DNA of 64,000 bases from Nepenthes gracilis (taxonomy: Eukaryota; Streptophyta; Magnoliopsida; Caryophyllales; Nepenthaceae): positions 26,574,037-26,638,036 of the forward strand of contig BSYO01000004.1 of the NCBI GenBank assembly GCA_033239525.1, written 5' to 3'. Position numbers and translations under genes: made by a program. Shown piece after piece: positions 20,527-33,706 of this stretch. Within the stretch, counting starts at the first letter, position 1; every line of letters begins with the position of its first letter. Under the pieces are notes generated by a model. It saw nothing but the letters and a program-made list of their open reading frames with translations. It searched no databases and was not told where the DNA came from.

Positions 20527-23500
20527 TTAATAAAACGTAGAAAATACCTGGTGTATGTTAAAACCATGGCAGGTAAAGCAGCCACTCAGGGAACCCATTT
20601 GACCTGTCTTGCGAAAAGATATGGCCTTGTACAAGGCTTTCGACATATGATGGGCTTCTTTGTGCATGCTTCTCATTTCCTGGGCTTTCTTCTGAGCTGA
20701 TCTCAGCTTGTTCATGATCTTATCCATGGACGAAGACCTCTTCTTTTCCAATTTCATCTAACCACAAAATTGAGTCAGCAAGGACCATACAATCAGAGAT
20801 TCATGAGACGTGCATTTTTAAGCATGGTGTCTACATGTCATCATCATATGGAACATAAGTCGCAAGAGGCATTTGAAATTTCACAAAATGGTAATAAATG
20901 GCAAGGTAGTAATTAGACTCCACAACTAGAAGCCATTGAAAACTTGAAAATACAGAACAGAAAAAAGAAAAAGTAGTCAGAATAAAACCTCTAGCTTTCG
21001 TATGGCTGCCTCAGCTTTTGCCTTGTGTAGATTTTCCCATGCAATGATTTTTGCTTCCTCTCTATTAGCCCTACAAGAAAGAATGAGGTCAGTACTGAGG
21101 GAAAGTGACAAGAATTGCTTACCACAAATTATATTCGTATAAGAAACCTTCAAATTTAGTTGGTTAAATTTCATAACACTGAATTTTCAGTGACACCCCA
21201 CTCCAAGTAATATATAAAACCATATCTCCTTTAGAAATCAAAAGGAAAGCAAAGAGCTTTGGAAAATTCAACAAATTGATATACTTGGAAATGTTCCTTG
21301 CTGTCTCTGACACCTCCCATGCTGAAGAACAAGCCTCAACAGCCATCATTTTCCAGTCAGTGACATCTTCAGAGGCTTTACTAGGAATTTGGGATTTATG
21401 TTTCTTGGACCATCGAGTCACAGTGACCCGTTCATCAACCTGGACATCCCGAACTTCTGCCTTCGAGGAACTAAAATCCTGCACCTCCACAACTGGCAGA
21501 ATGGAAGGGGTAGATGGAGAGAACAAAGACCTTCTAGGAGATGAGTTTGAGCTACCTGTAGGGCTCATCTGGGTAGCCATGTCCCTCCTTGAAACAGGTT
21601 GAGATATGGTGGCATCATCTTTCAAATCATCAACTTTCTCATCTGCATGTTGATCCAGTGGGAAAAAGAAAAAAGTAAGAACCAGAGTTGAGAAAATGCA
21701 AAGGATTCATCAGAAGGGGAAAAAAAAATTGCTCAAATTGAAGTTGTGATATAATGCAATTAAGAATTCTCAGTTCTCAAGATGAAGCCTCAGAATATTC
21801 TACTGCCAGTTATTTTAACACCAAAAACTTAGTATTTATTACTAGCTAGATGGAAAATACTTGCCTTGCCACAGGATATTTTTCCCAATAGCATGTGAAA
21901 TTTGTTAAGGAAACTAGTACAAGTAACTTAAATGGGCAAGCATAAAATATATCTCATCATCTCTCTGCACAAGCCTCAGTGGAAAATGTAGATGGTATGC
22001 TTCCATAACATTCAAACATACTGCAACAGGGCAATCAGGTTAATGTAGCATAGCTATGCTATCCAAATACGCATTCTCAGAGAACTGAATTCTACCCCAA
22101 CACAATCCAGTACAGCAGGGGTGATCAATTACACTACTTATTGACAATGAAACACTTATTCTGCAGTAGCACTAGTCAATCATGTTCTATCTCCTCCATT
22201 CTCTATACATAAAATGCCAAATCCATCTTTCTACATCATCTGGCAACCATTATATACATACATGCATATATGTATATGCATATGTATATGCATATGCATA
22301 TGTATATGTATATCCCACTCTGCACTATATCCCTCTCTCCCCAGCATATACATGTATATGTATATGTACATGTATATCCCACTCTGGATTATATCTCTCT
22401 CTCCCCAGCCGTACATTTTCTCAATATCTATCACAAAGTCATAAAATACAACTATATATTACCTCTATATGAAAACAAATTCCTAAAATCTGCTCCTAAA
22501 GTTCGAAAATCCAAGTGCAGGCAAGTCAGCTAACGAATAAAAGGCAAAGAAAGGGTCAAAAGCCAGTTCTTTGCCTATAGTCATTCCTCTCTCAAGTAGC
22601 CCTTCCTCTGCTTAGTGACTTTGCTTCCCTTTAGGCTTAATTAAGGTTAAAATTAAATAATCACTTCACACCTTCTAGAGTAAGAATAAAAATTCTTCCT
22701 TTTTTCAACGTATCCACAATGAAATCAAATTAGTAGAATTGATGAACAATTTCAATATTTTGAAGTTATGACATGGGATCTTGGTCCCCAAAGGGCTGTT
22801 CTTAGTTGATTAAATTGTAGTTCAAACGAGTACAGATTATGGAAAAGAAATCAACAGAAGATGAGAATCGAAATGCCGCAATCATGAAAGCTTGTTTTGA
22901 AGCCATGAACAGAGATTTGGCGGTTAGGATGGTTCACACTTTGCAAGAAAGAAATGTGGCAGCCAATTTTTTTCCAAAATACCTTTTAGGGTTAAAACGC
23001 ACTTTCAAAGCCCATATTGTGTCACAATGGTGTATGCTAAGATTTTCCATATGATTTTTTAATCTATTTAGAAGTAATTCACAAAATCATGCACCTTTTC
23101 TTCCCAGTGATTACAGAAAGGGAGGCAATCAAACATTGAACTAAAGATATCAAAACATATCAGGAACAAGCGGAAAAATCAATTATGAACGTAAAAACAA
23201 ACAAATTAGACAACAATTAAAAAAATCTCCAAAAAAACAATTTATGGGTGGCTATGCCTCATGTAGCCCAGTTGACAAATAAGTCCTAAGATACCTGTTT
23301 CAGACTGAAAAGAAAAGAAGCAAAATCAAATACCCTGTCCATTTTTAGCGCTTTCAAGTTTCAACATTATAATTTTTAGCAGTCATTGACTAGTCAAACT
23401 TTAACAGTTACTGCTCTTTAGCATTTCAAAATTTGTGGAATTTCATCACTAATACTTGCCAAATTATGCTAAACAGGAATGTAATTAACAGCAGCAGCAG

Positions 23501-25731
23501 CAAAAGCTTTAGCTTTCTGCATGGGATCATCTCCACCATCCAAAGTGTTTTAAGGCATATAATGGAGTAATTGGAGAAGCATTCAACAGCTCTTTTTAAT
23601 TTATTTGCCTTAAAAAAGTGGGATGTGGTGTTGGTCACACTCCCTTATAGCAATCACAATTCTTAATTTTACCCAAAAAAACTCAACAGCTGGCTGGAAC
23701 AGCTTTGCCAAACATCCCCTAACAGTGAAGTAACATCAGATTAAATAACTTCAGTTAGACTGACAAAGACGTATGGACCACCACTATACCTTCTACCGTT
23801 AATTGAAATAATTAGTGCAAAAGAAATGACTGCCTATGATTCTCAAGAATACCTTTGATTCCAACAAAGAGAACAAATCATTTGATTGATAGAAATATAA
23901 ACGTTTATTTGAACTATACGTACTATCTATTTTAACTAAATAACACGAATTCAGATGTAGATACAAATTTATCCATCCATAGAAGTAAAACCAATACCAG
24001 ATTAAGGAAAACTCAGACCTTGCAACGTGGTCAGAGAAGATTGGCATATCAGATCAGTACAGCCATGCACACTAGCAGAACGAGCAATGCAGGGCTCGGT
24101 CCTGTTAGTAAAAGCTGCACCATCACCACCACCATGAATAGATAGCCCTTCTGCAGCTATCACTGCAGCTGAAAATGGCGAAGCTACGATGAGATTGTTC
24201 ACATTGCTTCGTTCATATTCATATACCGGAACAGCAGGTGAATATAGCGAGTAGTATCCAGTCCCAAGAGGACCCAGAGGTCCACTCTTTGATTTGGGCC
24301 GCCTATGCAGCTGCTGATACGAAGGCCTTATAACACCATCACCGGCCACCGGACTGAAAATCCACCTTTCTGCATCCTCCCATTTGGAAGGCAGGGTCCT
24401 TCCATTATTGAATGGCATCAATGATGCGCCAACTTGCCTCCTATTACCATTTGTTGGCAATGGCACTCTTTCTGAGCTCCATCCCTTATTAGATCCTCCA
24501 CTTCCATGGCGGTAATTAGGTGTTCCAGGGCTGGGAAAATTTCCAGATTTCCTAGACGAGACGGCACCTTTCTTCATCCCTCCAATTCGGGGGGACGACG
24601 CCACTAAATTAGCAGCACCTGGATAATTTAGATCTAGCGAAGCAGGTCTTCTCCGTTCTAACGTTTTCGTGATTGCTTCAGATCTAGATCTCCTTTCCTG
24701 ACACTCTGAAGAATAGACAATTAGATCTATTTAAAAAACAAGAAACAGAAAGCGAGCAAGAGCGAGCAAGAACCAGAGAGAGAGAGAGAGAGAGAGCAGA
24801 GCTTTTTGAATTGGAAAGGCTTTGGAACCTTTAAGAGCAAGAGAGAAGGAAGTCCTTGCGGAATCTAGGCATTGAATTTCGTCATCAACATCGAACAATT
24901 TGTTGTCTTCTTCTCTTTGAACTGTGCTTATACTACGAAAGTCTAAAAGTGTAAAAGACAGAAATGGGAGTGAGTGAGTAAACGAGACAGAGCCGCTGAA
25001 AGAAATTGAAACGTGTCCTCTTTGTCACGCTCACAAAAACAGTAGAGGAGTACCTCTAGCTTTGTCCACTTTTCTACTAAGGTTACAGTTGTTGATTGTA
25101 ATAGCCGCAGATTTGCTTAAATCTGGACGATTCTGATCTGGACCACTCAAACTCCCGCGACCTTTTTCTTCATTGCCTGCTAAATGCCGCTTCAAAAATC
25201 ATAGCAGCGATTATAGCACTTCAATGCCAAAGAGTTTGAAATTTTTCAACAACTGGATTCAGTAGTGGATACTTTCGTTCACAAATTCTCACTATAGAAA
25301 TGAAAAGGAAAAGAAAATAGGGAAGAAAACGCATAATATCAGCAACATTCTGAAGAATCCAGAAGGAAAAAGGAGCAACAATCAGGTGATCATAGTTGCC
25401 GCTTGAGCAATTGCAGTAACTTTACATCAATCTCTCCAACATTCACGAACAATTAATCAACAGAACAAGAGTGTCGCCAAATCACGCGCTTGTAGAAGAA
25501 TGCGGAACTTGTAGGTGTTAGGTATACCTGAGAAATTTCTGTGACGAGAGACTCGTGGTCGAGAGCATCAGAAGCAAAAGAGCAGCGATCGGCGCTAGCA
25601 GAGGCGGAGGAGAATACACTGAAATTGGACTCTTGCGTTAGGATGACGGAGTCAGGGCTCACATCTGGGCCTCGAAAACCGCGCGCTCTCACCGCCATGG
25701 TGTTCGAAGCCCGGAACCGCAGCTCCGCCAT
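20527..25731 (-). CDS. Remorin family protein, long N-terminal type (six exons, 565 aa)
   Basis: Remorins are plant-specific membrane-raft scaffold proteins on the cytosolic face of the plasma membrane, used in signalling and plant-microbe contact. Exons on the minus strand: 25731-25528, 25189-25054, 24705-24019, 21642-21285, 21070-20989 and 20757-20527. They sum to 1698 bp with all junctions GT-AG and phases 0,1,1,2,0 consistent. The N-terminal two thirds is Ser/Pro/Arg-rich and probably disordered. The C-terminal remorin domain starts near residue 430 (AWEVSETARNISK, ANREEAKIIAWENLHKAKAE, AAIRKLEMKLEKKRSSSMDK) and forms the coiled coil. The end, GSLSGCFTCHGF, has the Cys residues that anchor these proteins to membrane, but ten more residues follow before the stop. 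The start is the first ATG of the frame (MAELRFR). Intron 3 is 2.4 kb. Confidence 0.85.
21643..24018 (-). other. Remorin intron 3 (2376 bp) and its contents
   Basis: The donor GCAAG|GTCTGA and acceptor ATGCAG|AT are both canonical. Inside is an imperfect duplication of a tatatgtatatcccactctg...ctctctccccag unit (22300-22410) next to TATGCA/TATGTA microsatellite. The rest is AT-rich. A plus-strand open frame of 71 codons at 22839-23054 has no recognised domain, and I do not call it a gene. Confidence 0.6.
22250..22412. repeat. Microsatellite with two tandem ~65-70-bp units
   Basis: tatatgcatatg words lead into two copies of atatcccactctg(c/g)a(c/t)tatat(c)c/t ctctctccccagc, near 22310 and 22374. 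It lies in the remorin intron, on the strand opposite to the gene. Confidence 0.75.
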
Positions 25732-25880
25732 TGCCGATTCTCCTCGCAATGTTATTTTGATTCACGGTAGGAAGAGGGAAAGAGGTAAGATTGTATCGCA
25801 ATGACGGGTGACTGCGTATGTAGCCAGCCGGACTGGGAGAGTGACTTTGGTGTACTGTTTATGACATTTACTGCTATTAT
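25732..25880 (-). promoter_or_regulatory. Remorin upstream/leader region
   Basis: Directly 5' of the remorin start. It is GC-richer than the flanking intergenic DNA, consistent with a leader and proximal promoter, but I see no convincing TATA box or named element. Confidence 0.3.
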
Positions 25881-27180
25881 CAGTCGTTCATTGTTGTCAA
25901 ATATGACGATATTATCAAGTTAAATTATTGCTATTATTATTCTCAAATTAAATTAAATTATTTGTTAGAAATTAAAATTTATTCTTATTAATTTTCAAAA
26001 ATAATAATATTTATTTAATTAATCTCTAAATATGTATATCATTTATTAAAAATCTAAAAATACAAATCAATCACATAAACAAATAAAAACTGTGACGATT
26101 TTTCGATTTAATGCTCAAGAGTCTCCATACTATCCTTGGTTGTTTACTGTTAGGCTATCGGTGCTACTATAAAACATAAAAATAGTATTTATCTAAATTT
26201 TTATGATTTTAATACATATATAAATTGCTAATATGATTCAGAATAGAGAAGATTTAAGAATGGGCTCAATATTGATAAGTTGGTTCAATGGTCCTTCCCA
26301 CCACAAACAATAATAGGGAAGGGGCCTTCTATTTTTAGGAAAAATTTTTTAATAACTAAAATAATTTTAACTTAAGTCGATAAATATAAGATAAAGAGTT
26401 ACTCATTTGAACTAAATGGATAAACTGTTGCCTTAGGTAGGGAAGAATGGGTCAAGTTGTTGAATAGAAAGTTCAGTCATAAAATAGGCTAATAGGGTAA
26501 TATTTTTCTTATTAGATAATAATTTAAATCCCGTATAATACTTAATATAACACATATAAAATTTCAATCATAATGTAGGAGTACTCAAGCCACATAGACT
26601 ACACAAAAAGGTTTTAATATACTTCTTAAGATAAATATCATAAGCCAAATTTATGATAAAAATTATCCAATTAATAAATTAGTTCTCTATTTAGTAGTGT
26701 AAATGTGCTTTTAACTCTTAGAAAATCGGATCTCCTCAATTGAGATGAAGGGTTTGCATTTATAAAAACCATAAAAAAGTCGCCAGACTATATAGCAAAG
26801 GTTGGTGGGTTTGAATATCTAAAATTCATCTATTGACACACAATATTTAATGATTTGCATCATGTGTCACTGCCACATCTAATCAACCTTCATTCATGAT
26901 TCATCTTTTCAACACCATAGGTAATGTCCTCTAACATGACAAGCATGTTTTGTAGGATCTAAATTTTAATATTTAATTTAAAGATACTAAATTTAAATCA
27001 ATTAATAAATTATTAATATTAATTATAAATTTGAGTCAAAAATTAAGTGTTAAAGCAAAATAAGTTAGGTTTGAATGATGCCTAACGTATGTCCTAGCCA
27101 TGCACAAGAGTATTTAAAGTATAAAGCCACATTTGATGTGTGCATTTAATTTTAAAATGTGTGTTAAATCATGTGTTTAT
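25881..27180. other. AT-rich intergenic region
   Basis: About 1.3 kb with no supported gene or RNA. Short A/T runs only. Confidence 0.5.
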
Positions 27181-28775
27181 TTTAGAATTTTAGTACCTAA
27201 TGATACTGGTATGTCGACATGATTTGGGTATCATATTTGATACGTATCTAATAGGTGTATAAGTGTCAATCTGCTATTTAAAACAAATTTTGACAGATTT
27301 TGCTTATTTTTTCTAAGTTTTTTAAATAAGAATGAGAAAGAAAAAACGAAAAGAGAGAGAATAAATAAAAAAGTAAAGTTGAATTAAAAGTTAAGTGAAT
27401 CCAATTAAATTTTTATTATTTTAAATGAAGATAAATATATATAATCATATTTTTTTCTATATTACTAAATCTTTCTAAAATCTCTAAGTATTTTTTATTT
27501 AAAAAATTATATATGTAATATTTATTTACTTCATTTGATTATATTTTGCAATTATGTCAATTGATTTTTATTTCATAAAATTTTTATTAATTTATGTTTT
27601 AAATTCATATATGTCATAGTAAATTTTTTTATATTTTTGCAAATAGATTCTTGCATGTATTCTTTTTGCTGATAATTTACAAAAACTCTATTTTAATTTT
27701 GATAAAGCTAATTTATTTTTTAGAATTATGAAAAAAGTTATATATTTGTATTTTGGTATATAGTTTTTAATTTTAATTAAATAAAAATTATTATAAAAAA
27801 TTAATAAAATATATTTAAATATATCATCCTATATTATTTATAAATTAAAGATCGAACCTAGTATCTACAAATTAGAAAAGTGATATTTGATCTCAATTTT
27901 ATAAAATAATATATAATTGGTTCACCTATGAGTTATAAAGAATAGTGTTTGACCTTTGATTATATGTAAATAATAATAATCTGAACTTTGATATTTGATC
28001 TTTATTAATAAGGTGATAACTGATCTTTGGTTATTATACGTTTGAAAGTTTTTTTGCACATTTCACATTTTTACATTTTTTTGCTGATATTTGGATGATT
28101 TTTGTATATTTTACATTCTTATATGTTTGAAAAATATTTACTGGTCATACGATTTTATGTGTTTGCAAGAATTTGGCATGTTTTATGTTCATATATTTCA
28201 TCTGTTTGAATGATTTTCACATATTTTATATCTGTATATGTTTGTATGACTTTAAAATATTTGACATTCATATATTTGTATACAATTTTACTATATTTTA
28301 TTACAATTTTGATAGTATAGGCAATTTATATTTTTTATCATGAATGTCATTCTTTGTATGTTTATATATTATATCTACATAAATAAAATTTATACATATT
28401 TTATTAAACAATGGGTTCACTTTTATTATTTGTTTGCTAATTTTTCAAATTAACAGATGTGGATATACTTACAAAAAAATTGGATGATGGAAAGGCTTTC
28501 AAGAAGAAATAATTATTTGTATATTTTAGTTGTATTTTGATTTTCAAATTAAGAGTTTTTATTTTAACTTTTGAATTGTCTGTATTATGGCCACAAGCTA
28601 AGAATTGCTATAATTAAGTACAATATTTGATATATTATTTGTTGCTTTCATTTTAAGTTTAAAATATTTTTTTATTTATGATTTAAATTAATCAGGAGAT
28701 ACGTTATTAAAACCACTTTTCGAATGTGAATTTTAAATCTTATACTTTAATAGTTATATATTATTGAACCATTTA
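27181..28775 (+). mobile_element. LTR-like repeat copy B (diverged, uninterrupted)
   Basis: It aligns with copy A across 13604-14155 plus 16701-17600: the ttgatacgtatctaatag start, an agagagaataaa leader, tcaattgatttttatttcat, gtatctacaaattagaaaagtg, and repeated tttgaatgattttcacatat words. It is more AT-rich and more decayed than copy A, with no coding sequence. It serves as the empty-site reference for the solo LTR at 14161. Confidence 0.55.
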
Positions 28776-31700
28776 ATGATAATTATTGTAATATCACGTC
28801 CCAATATTTGAATTGGGTTTAACTCAATTGATTAAATATTTATTTATCAATTTAAATTAGAGCCTAAGATTAAGATATTCAATTAGGGGTTTTGGGATAA
28901 TTTTGGAGATTGGGACATGACTGCAACATGCTTCATGCCAGCAGATAGATATTCTTAGGTCCTACCAACCTAATAATACTAACATGTTATTTAGTTGTCA
29001 TGGACTCATATTTTAATGAAAAAGAAGACACAAACAAGGCATATAATTCTCTTAGAGTTTGGACTCTCATGGGTTGGTTGTTAGTAAACTGATAAGTACT
29101 ACTCTCTCTCTAATAAATGAGTAATACGAATATCTCCTATTTTGTTCAATATGTTACTTTTTTTCTAATTTTTCAAAAATAAAATTGAGTCTACAAAAAA
29201 CTTTAATAAAGTTTATGCAAATTTGTTGAATTAATTTTTCATTCTAACAAGAAAATAACATTGGATTAAAAGTAGTATCTTAATTACAACACTTTAATTA
29301 AGGTAGAGAAAATTAAAAGTCATATCAGACTAAAAGTACAAATTTCACAACTAAAATACATAATATATAACATTGAAACTCACAATTTCCACTTTATTTA
29401 TTATATTAATTTAACATGCTTCAACTTCTAGACTGTTAAACAATCTTTTCTCAATTTGACCTACTCCATCTTGCATCTAAAATATCATGGGCAGTGATTT
29501 TTTGAGCTACCCAACCTAACCTTCTAATTACCCATATTTCTAAGATATTGAGTAATACATAATTAAAAAAAAAAAATTCAATCTAAAAGGCTATTGAGAA
29601 CACTTTAGGTAATAATTTTTAAGATCATAATAATTTTATTATTTAGGCCACCACTTAAATAGAGACAGCCTTAGTATACATATTAGAGTTATATCCCTAG
29701 TTATCCTCATCTCATTGGGTGAGATTAGCTTATCCATATTTACCACATGGCTAGAGTGCATGTTTCCCTATGTTAAACATGGGGTATATTGAATATCTTA
29801 TTTTAGAGAAGATCAAAGAAAAGAAAGATGAAAGTTTTAGAAAAAGAAGCTTGATGCCTATTTTTGTGAGAAAAAAATTCAGTTTATTTTTACGTATGAG
29901 GGTAGTGGTTGTGCTTAGAAAAGGGATTCGTTGAGCAAGCCATGGACTAGGGAATTACAATTACTATATATCATATAAATAAATAAAAGATAATATGGCT
30001 AAGATATTTTTTGGGCTCTTTTTCCAACATTCAAGTGACATTCGACATATCAATATACATGAGAAAGGAGAAACTTGTATTTGTATTAGTGTAAATTTGA
30101 GTGGGTTACTGTTGTTGGAACACTTTGTGAGAGAAGATTTGTTGAATCTTTTGGGAGAATTAACTCTTTTACTCCTAGATAATCCTACTTAAGGGTTGGG
30201 AATGAATATCAAAAACTTAGGTAGTCCTAAGTCTCTTAAGTAAATAAGTTGAGGCCATGATCATTTTTCTTACAATACATAATAATAGCCCATTAATTAA
30301 AATTATATAGTATCCAACAACTCTTTTTAGAATAGCATGAGTTAGAATTTTAGTGATCCAAAATTAAATTCCTTTTTTGTAAAGACATTGGGTTTTAACA
30401 ATGGCTCCAAACTCTTAATGTATCAATTTAGTATAGCTAGATTGGAGAGAGATTTAGAGTCACATTGGCAAGTATAACTGCTTTTATAATTTTTTTGTTT
30501 GGTAACATATCTTTTTGATCTCTACCTACTTAGTATATTTTTTCCATCATTATTATTTTACTATATTAGTAAGACTTAGTAAACTAATATTTATGAAATA
30601 TATTCTAATTTTGAGCTCCACAGGGCATGCCATGCATCAGCATAATTGTTGACCTTCTACAAATCCATCTCTTAAAATCTAATCTTCATCCTACCCCAAA
30701 AGAGAATATTTGCTCTAGCCCTAGTTTCATGTTTTGTTTCCCATTTTGACACTATATGACTTTTATTAGGTCCTATCACTAGCCCCCACTCTTTGTCGCC
30801 ATAGCTAAGGCTTAGAGGCTTCACCTAGGCTCTTTTTGGTCGTCTATTACTGTTTTGTCAAACATAAAATGATATATTATTAAATGCTACGCTAGTATAG
30901 CATAACTCTTAATCCATATTGTTTATGACACTGGTTAGTTCTTCTACATGCCAAATATGTAGTATCGCCGTACTTCCTACATTGTGGCCCAAGGCTCTCA
31001 ACCATTTAATACATGTTTTCGGGTCATGAATATTTAGTCATCGATTAGTCTTTGTTGCAATTATGAAAATCAATTGAATATTTTGATTATCTCCAATTAA
31101 AAAATTTAGCTGAGTCAAATGTTGACTTGAACTTTGTACGGCATCTACCATCTTTACATTGACGTGTGTTCTTAGGTTGATATTCTGTATAAAATAATTT
31201 TTCGATCATCCTTATCATCATATTTTGAAATATACAACATCAAGGTATTTTTGCTTGCAAAAATGGACAATCCTCTTCCTTTTCAGGTACTTTTCCTTAT
31301 TTGTCATTGTTACTCTACACCATTATTCTCTCAGCTCCTGCCTCCTCATTTGCTTTGCTTCCATGGCTTTCTCTTCCTCCCCACCATGTGTCAACATTGA
31401 TCCTCTAAGGGTACCATGACTTCCTTTACAATTGGAGCGTTTGGGAGGCCAAAGAGCTCTACCTTAGGTTGGAGGAATACTCATGCGTCCCTCCTCATTA
31501 GGAGAAGAGGGCTTCATCACCCCTCAATGGGTATATTTGCATCTACAAGTCGGTGCTAAAAATAAGACATGCTTTCCTCTTCATAATGAATTGGACATTA
31601 TTTATTTTTAAATTATTAGTGTATTACTTTTCATTAAGTAAAAAAAATATTATTATGCTCTAAAAATAATTAAAATAAAATTATTTATATTTATAACTAG

Positions 31701-32085
31701 ATGATATAAATTTTACAGAGTCATATCTCTCATGCAGGTTTAACCCTATGCTTTTCAATTTATATTGCCATATATAAATGTGTAATTGTGATTGATTTTT
31801 TTAAACTAAAAATTATTAAAAATTAACTATTTTAGTTAAATCATAATTTTTAAAAATAAATAATTTTAATTAAAAAAATATATAAGAGGTACATCTTTAT
31901 AAAAAATGCATTTCCTTAATTAAATAATTAGAACCTTAAAAAATACCTTAACACAAAACTCGGCGCACTTATTTTCTTATATTGATAAAATTTCTCCATC
32001 CAATTTTTCCAATAATAAAAGTTTTAGTTTCGTGCCCTATGCCTATTGTTATTATAATTATAATTATAATTATAATTATTAAGGG
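28776..32085. other. AT-rich intergenic region with a small inverted-repeat element
   Basis: No gene is supported. A pair of 11-bp near-perfect inverted repeats (tcacgtcccaa at 28794-28804 and ttgggacatga at 28910-28920) bounds about 127 bp. Scattered open frames (29995-30192, 31225-31419) lack domains. Near 31430-31560 some sequence has coding-like base composition but is full of stops. A (taattataat)n run lies near 32050. Confidence 0.45.
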
Positions 32086-32430
32086 AGTACTCCCCTATTG
32101 AACTGTACTATGTCTGTCTCTCTGCTTGTTAAATTATTACACATTGCAGAGGAAACGGTCTCAGTATTGGTTGGCCCACTGTGGACCTATTAAATATATA
32201 TATTAAATTTGCCTTGTCAGCCTCCGGCAGAGGACCTTAATTATGCCGCCCGTGACAGGTGCCGCCGAGTACGGCGGAGGACCGTCAGCCTCTGTCTAAT
32301 GGTCCGCTTCCAGCGCAGTCTCGTTGACTCGGCTCTGCCACCTTTCGGTTTGCCAAAGTAGACGCCCGCATGCGGCAGCGCACAAAAAGCCCCAGCCACC
32401 CGCATTCACGAAAACCCCATTCCCAATTTT
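32086..32430. other. GC-rich island in AT-rich DNA
   Basis: It contains tgccgcccgtgacaggtgccgccgag and similar GC-rich words, with a sharp return to poly-A/T at 32430. No open frame with a domain is seen. It could be a remnant of a promoter, first exon or transposon; the sequence alone does not decide. Confidence 0.35.
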
Positions 32431-32919
32431 TCCCTTATTAAAAATTATTAATTTTTTTAATTTGATTTATTGTAAATTTATAATTAACTTTTATTTTTTT
32501 TTTAATATCTTTTTTAATATCAATTTTTTATATAGATATAATTCTAAAACTCTTTTTGATTTAGAACTTTAGATCATGAAAATTTAATAAATTAATAAAA
32601 TCTTATTATCTGTAAAATGCAATGTCCAATAAAAGCTAAACACAATATGTCATACCTTGTAAGAATGAAATTTAGAGATAAGGACTTATATTATTATTGG
32701 GACTGATAAATACTATAAAATTTTGTCTCCATTTAATAATAAAATAATTAGAATGGACATGACTAAAAAATAATATAATTAAAATATTAAAAATTTTTTG
32801 TGAAAAACTCATAAATAGTAAAATAAAAGCAAACTCATACTAGTTAAAAAAAAAACTCTTTATCTCACTATTAGTTTTTACAATGTTAATCCTATTTGTA
32901 TCTTTTTGTCATATAAGTA
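32431..32919. other. AT-rich intergenic region
   Basis: Almost pure A/T runs, with no gene or motif of note. Confidence 0.5.
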
Positions 32920-33706
32920 TATATTATTAGATTTTTTGATCACTTTATTATAAGTAGCTTAATAAATAAAAAGTCATTGAAGATTCGCACAAGACTCATG
33001 TGAGGATCAGAGCGTTTGCGCTCACAAATGAAGGTTATTGGCGCTCACCTCATACTCGAACGGTGAAGAGGCATGGATTTCAAATTTGATGCACTTGCTC
33101 TCCACTCGACGGGCGCTTGAGCGTGAAATCTAAAACTCGGTGCACTTGATCCCCCCTCGTCAGGCACTCAAGTATTAATACACAATATAAAACATGGCTC
33201 ACGCATTTTAGGATTATGATTATTAAATTTTTCTCTATAATGGGCGTTGCACATAGAGAGATGAGAGAAGAAAAGAGAAGAGAAATAGGTTCAACATCCG
33301 GTCGATATTCGATTTAAGTTTCGTTATTCATTAAAATTATGTACGTTATTTTGAATGTGATTTTAGAAATATATTTTCGTTTGGTTGCTCTATTTTATCT
33401 TTATATTCCTTTTGTGGGTTGTCAGGTATGTTGAAAGGGGGTCATATCTAACTATTCTTTACCTCGATTTAAAGTAAAAGGATTTTAAATAGGGGTTATT
33501 GTAACCGGCATTATTTATAATAAATTTGTTTAAAATTTATTTCGTAATTTTTTTCTTAACTGAGAATGATTTTTCATATTAAAAATATTCGTATATTATT
33601 TATTTCTTGTGTTTAAAAATTTTGTAACCGACAGTTGATAAGGAGTTTGTGTTTGTTCCGCTATATCAGATCGAGCGTATCTGGGTGTTGAATTCCTAAC
33701 ATATAT
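32920..33706 (+). mobile_element. 777-bp solo LTR with 5-bp target duplication (tatat)
   Basis: The LTR body is 32925-33701. It starts TATTAGATTTTTTGATC (first dinucleotide TG decayed to TA) and ends GTGTTGAATTCCTAACA, so the tips form the inverted pair T(G)TTAG/CTAACA. The 5-bp word tatat lies on both sides (32920-32924 and 33702-33706). Inside are an agagaagaaaag leader and a tgatttttcatattaaaa block that matches the U5 part of the LTR at 37517. The duplication is AT-only, so chance agreement is possible. Confidence 0.6.

Noticed and set aside
22182..22533. Open frames rich in Tyr/Met/Ile repeats in the remorin intron
   Set aside because: They arise from TATGCA/TATGTA microsatellite in all three frames.
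22839..23054. 71-codon plus-strand open frame in remorin intron 3
   Set aside because: Composition looks somewhat coding-like, but there is no recognisable domain, no repeat of it elsewhere in the window, and it lies antisense inside an intron.
25732..25749. Earlier remorin start at 25749
   Set aside because: It would require TTG as a start codon. The first ATG of the frame is at 25731.
31225..31560. Possible Transposase_28-like fragment
   Set aside because: Base composition is coding-like, but I could not read the family's conserved phrases in any frame.
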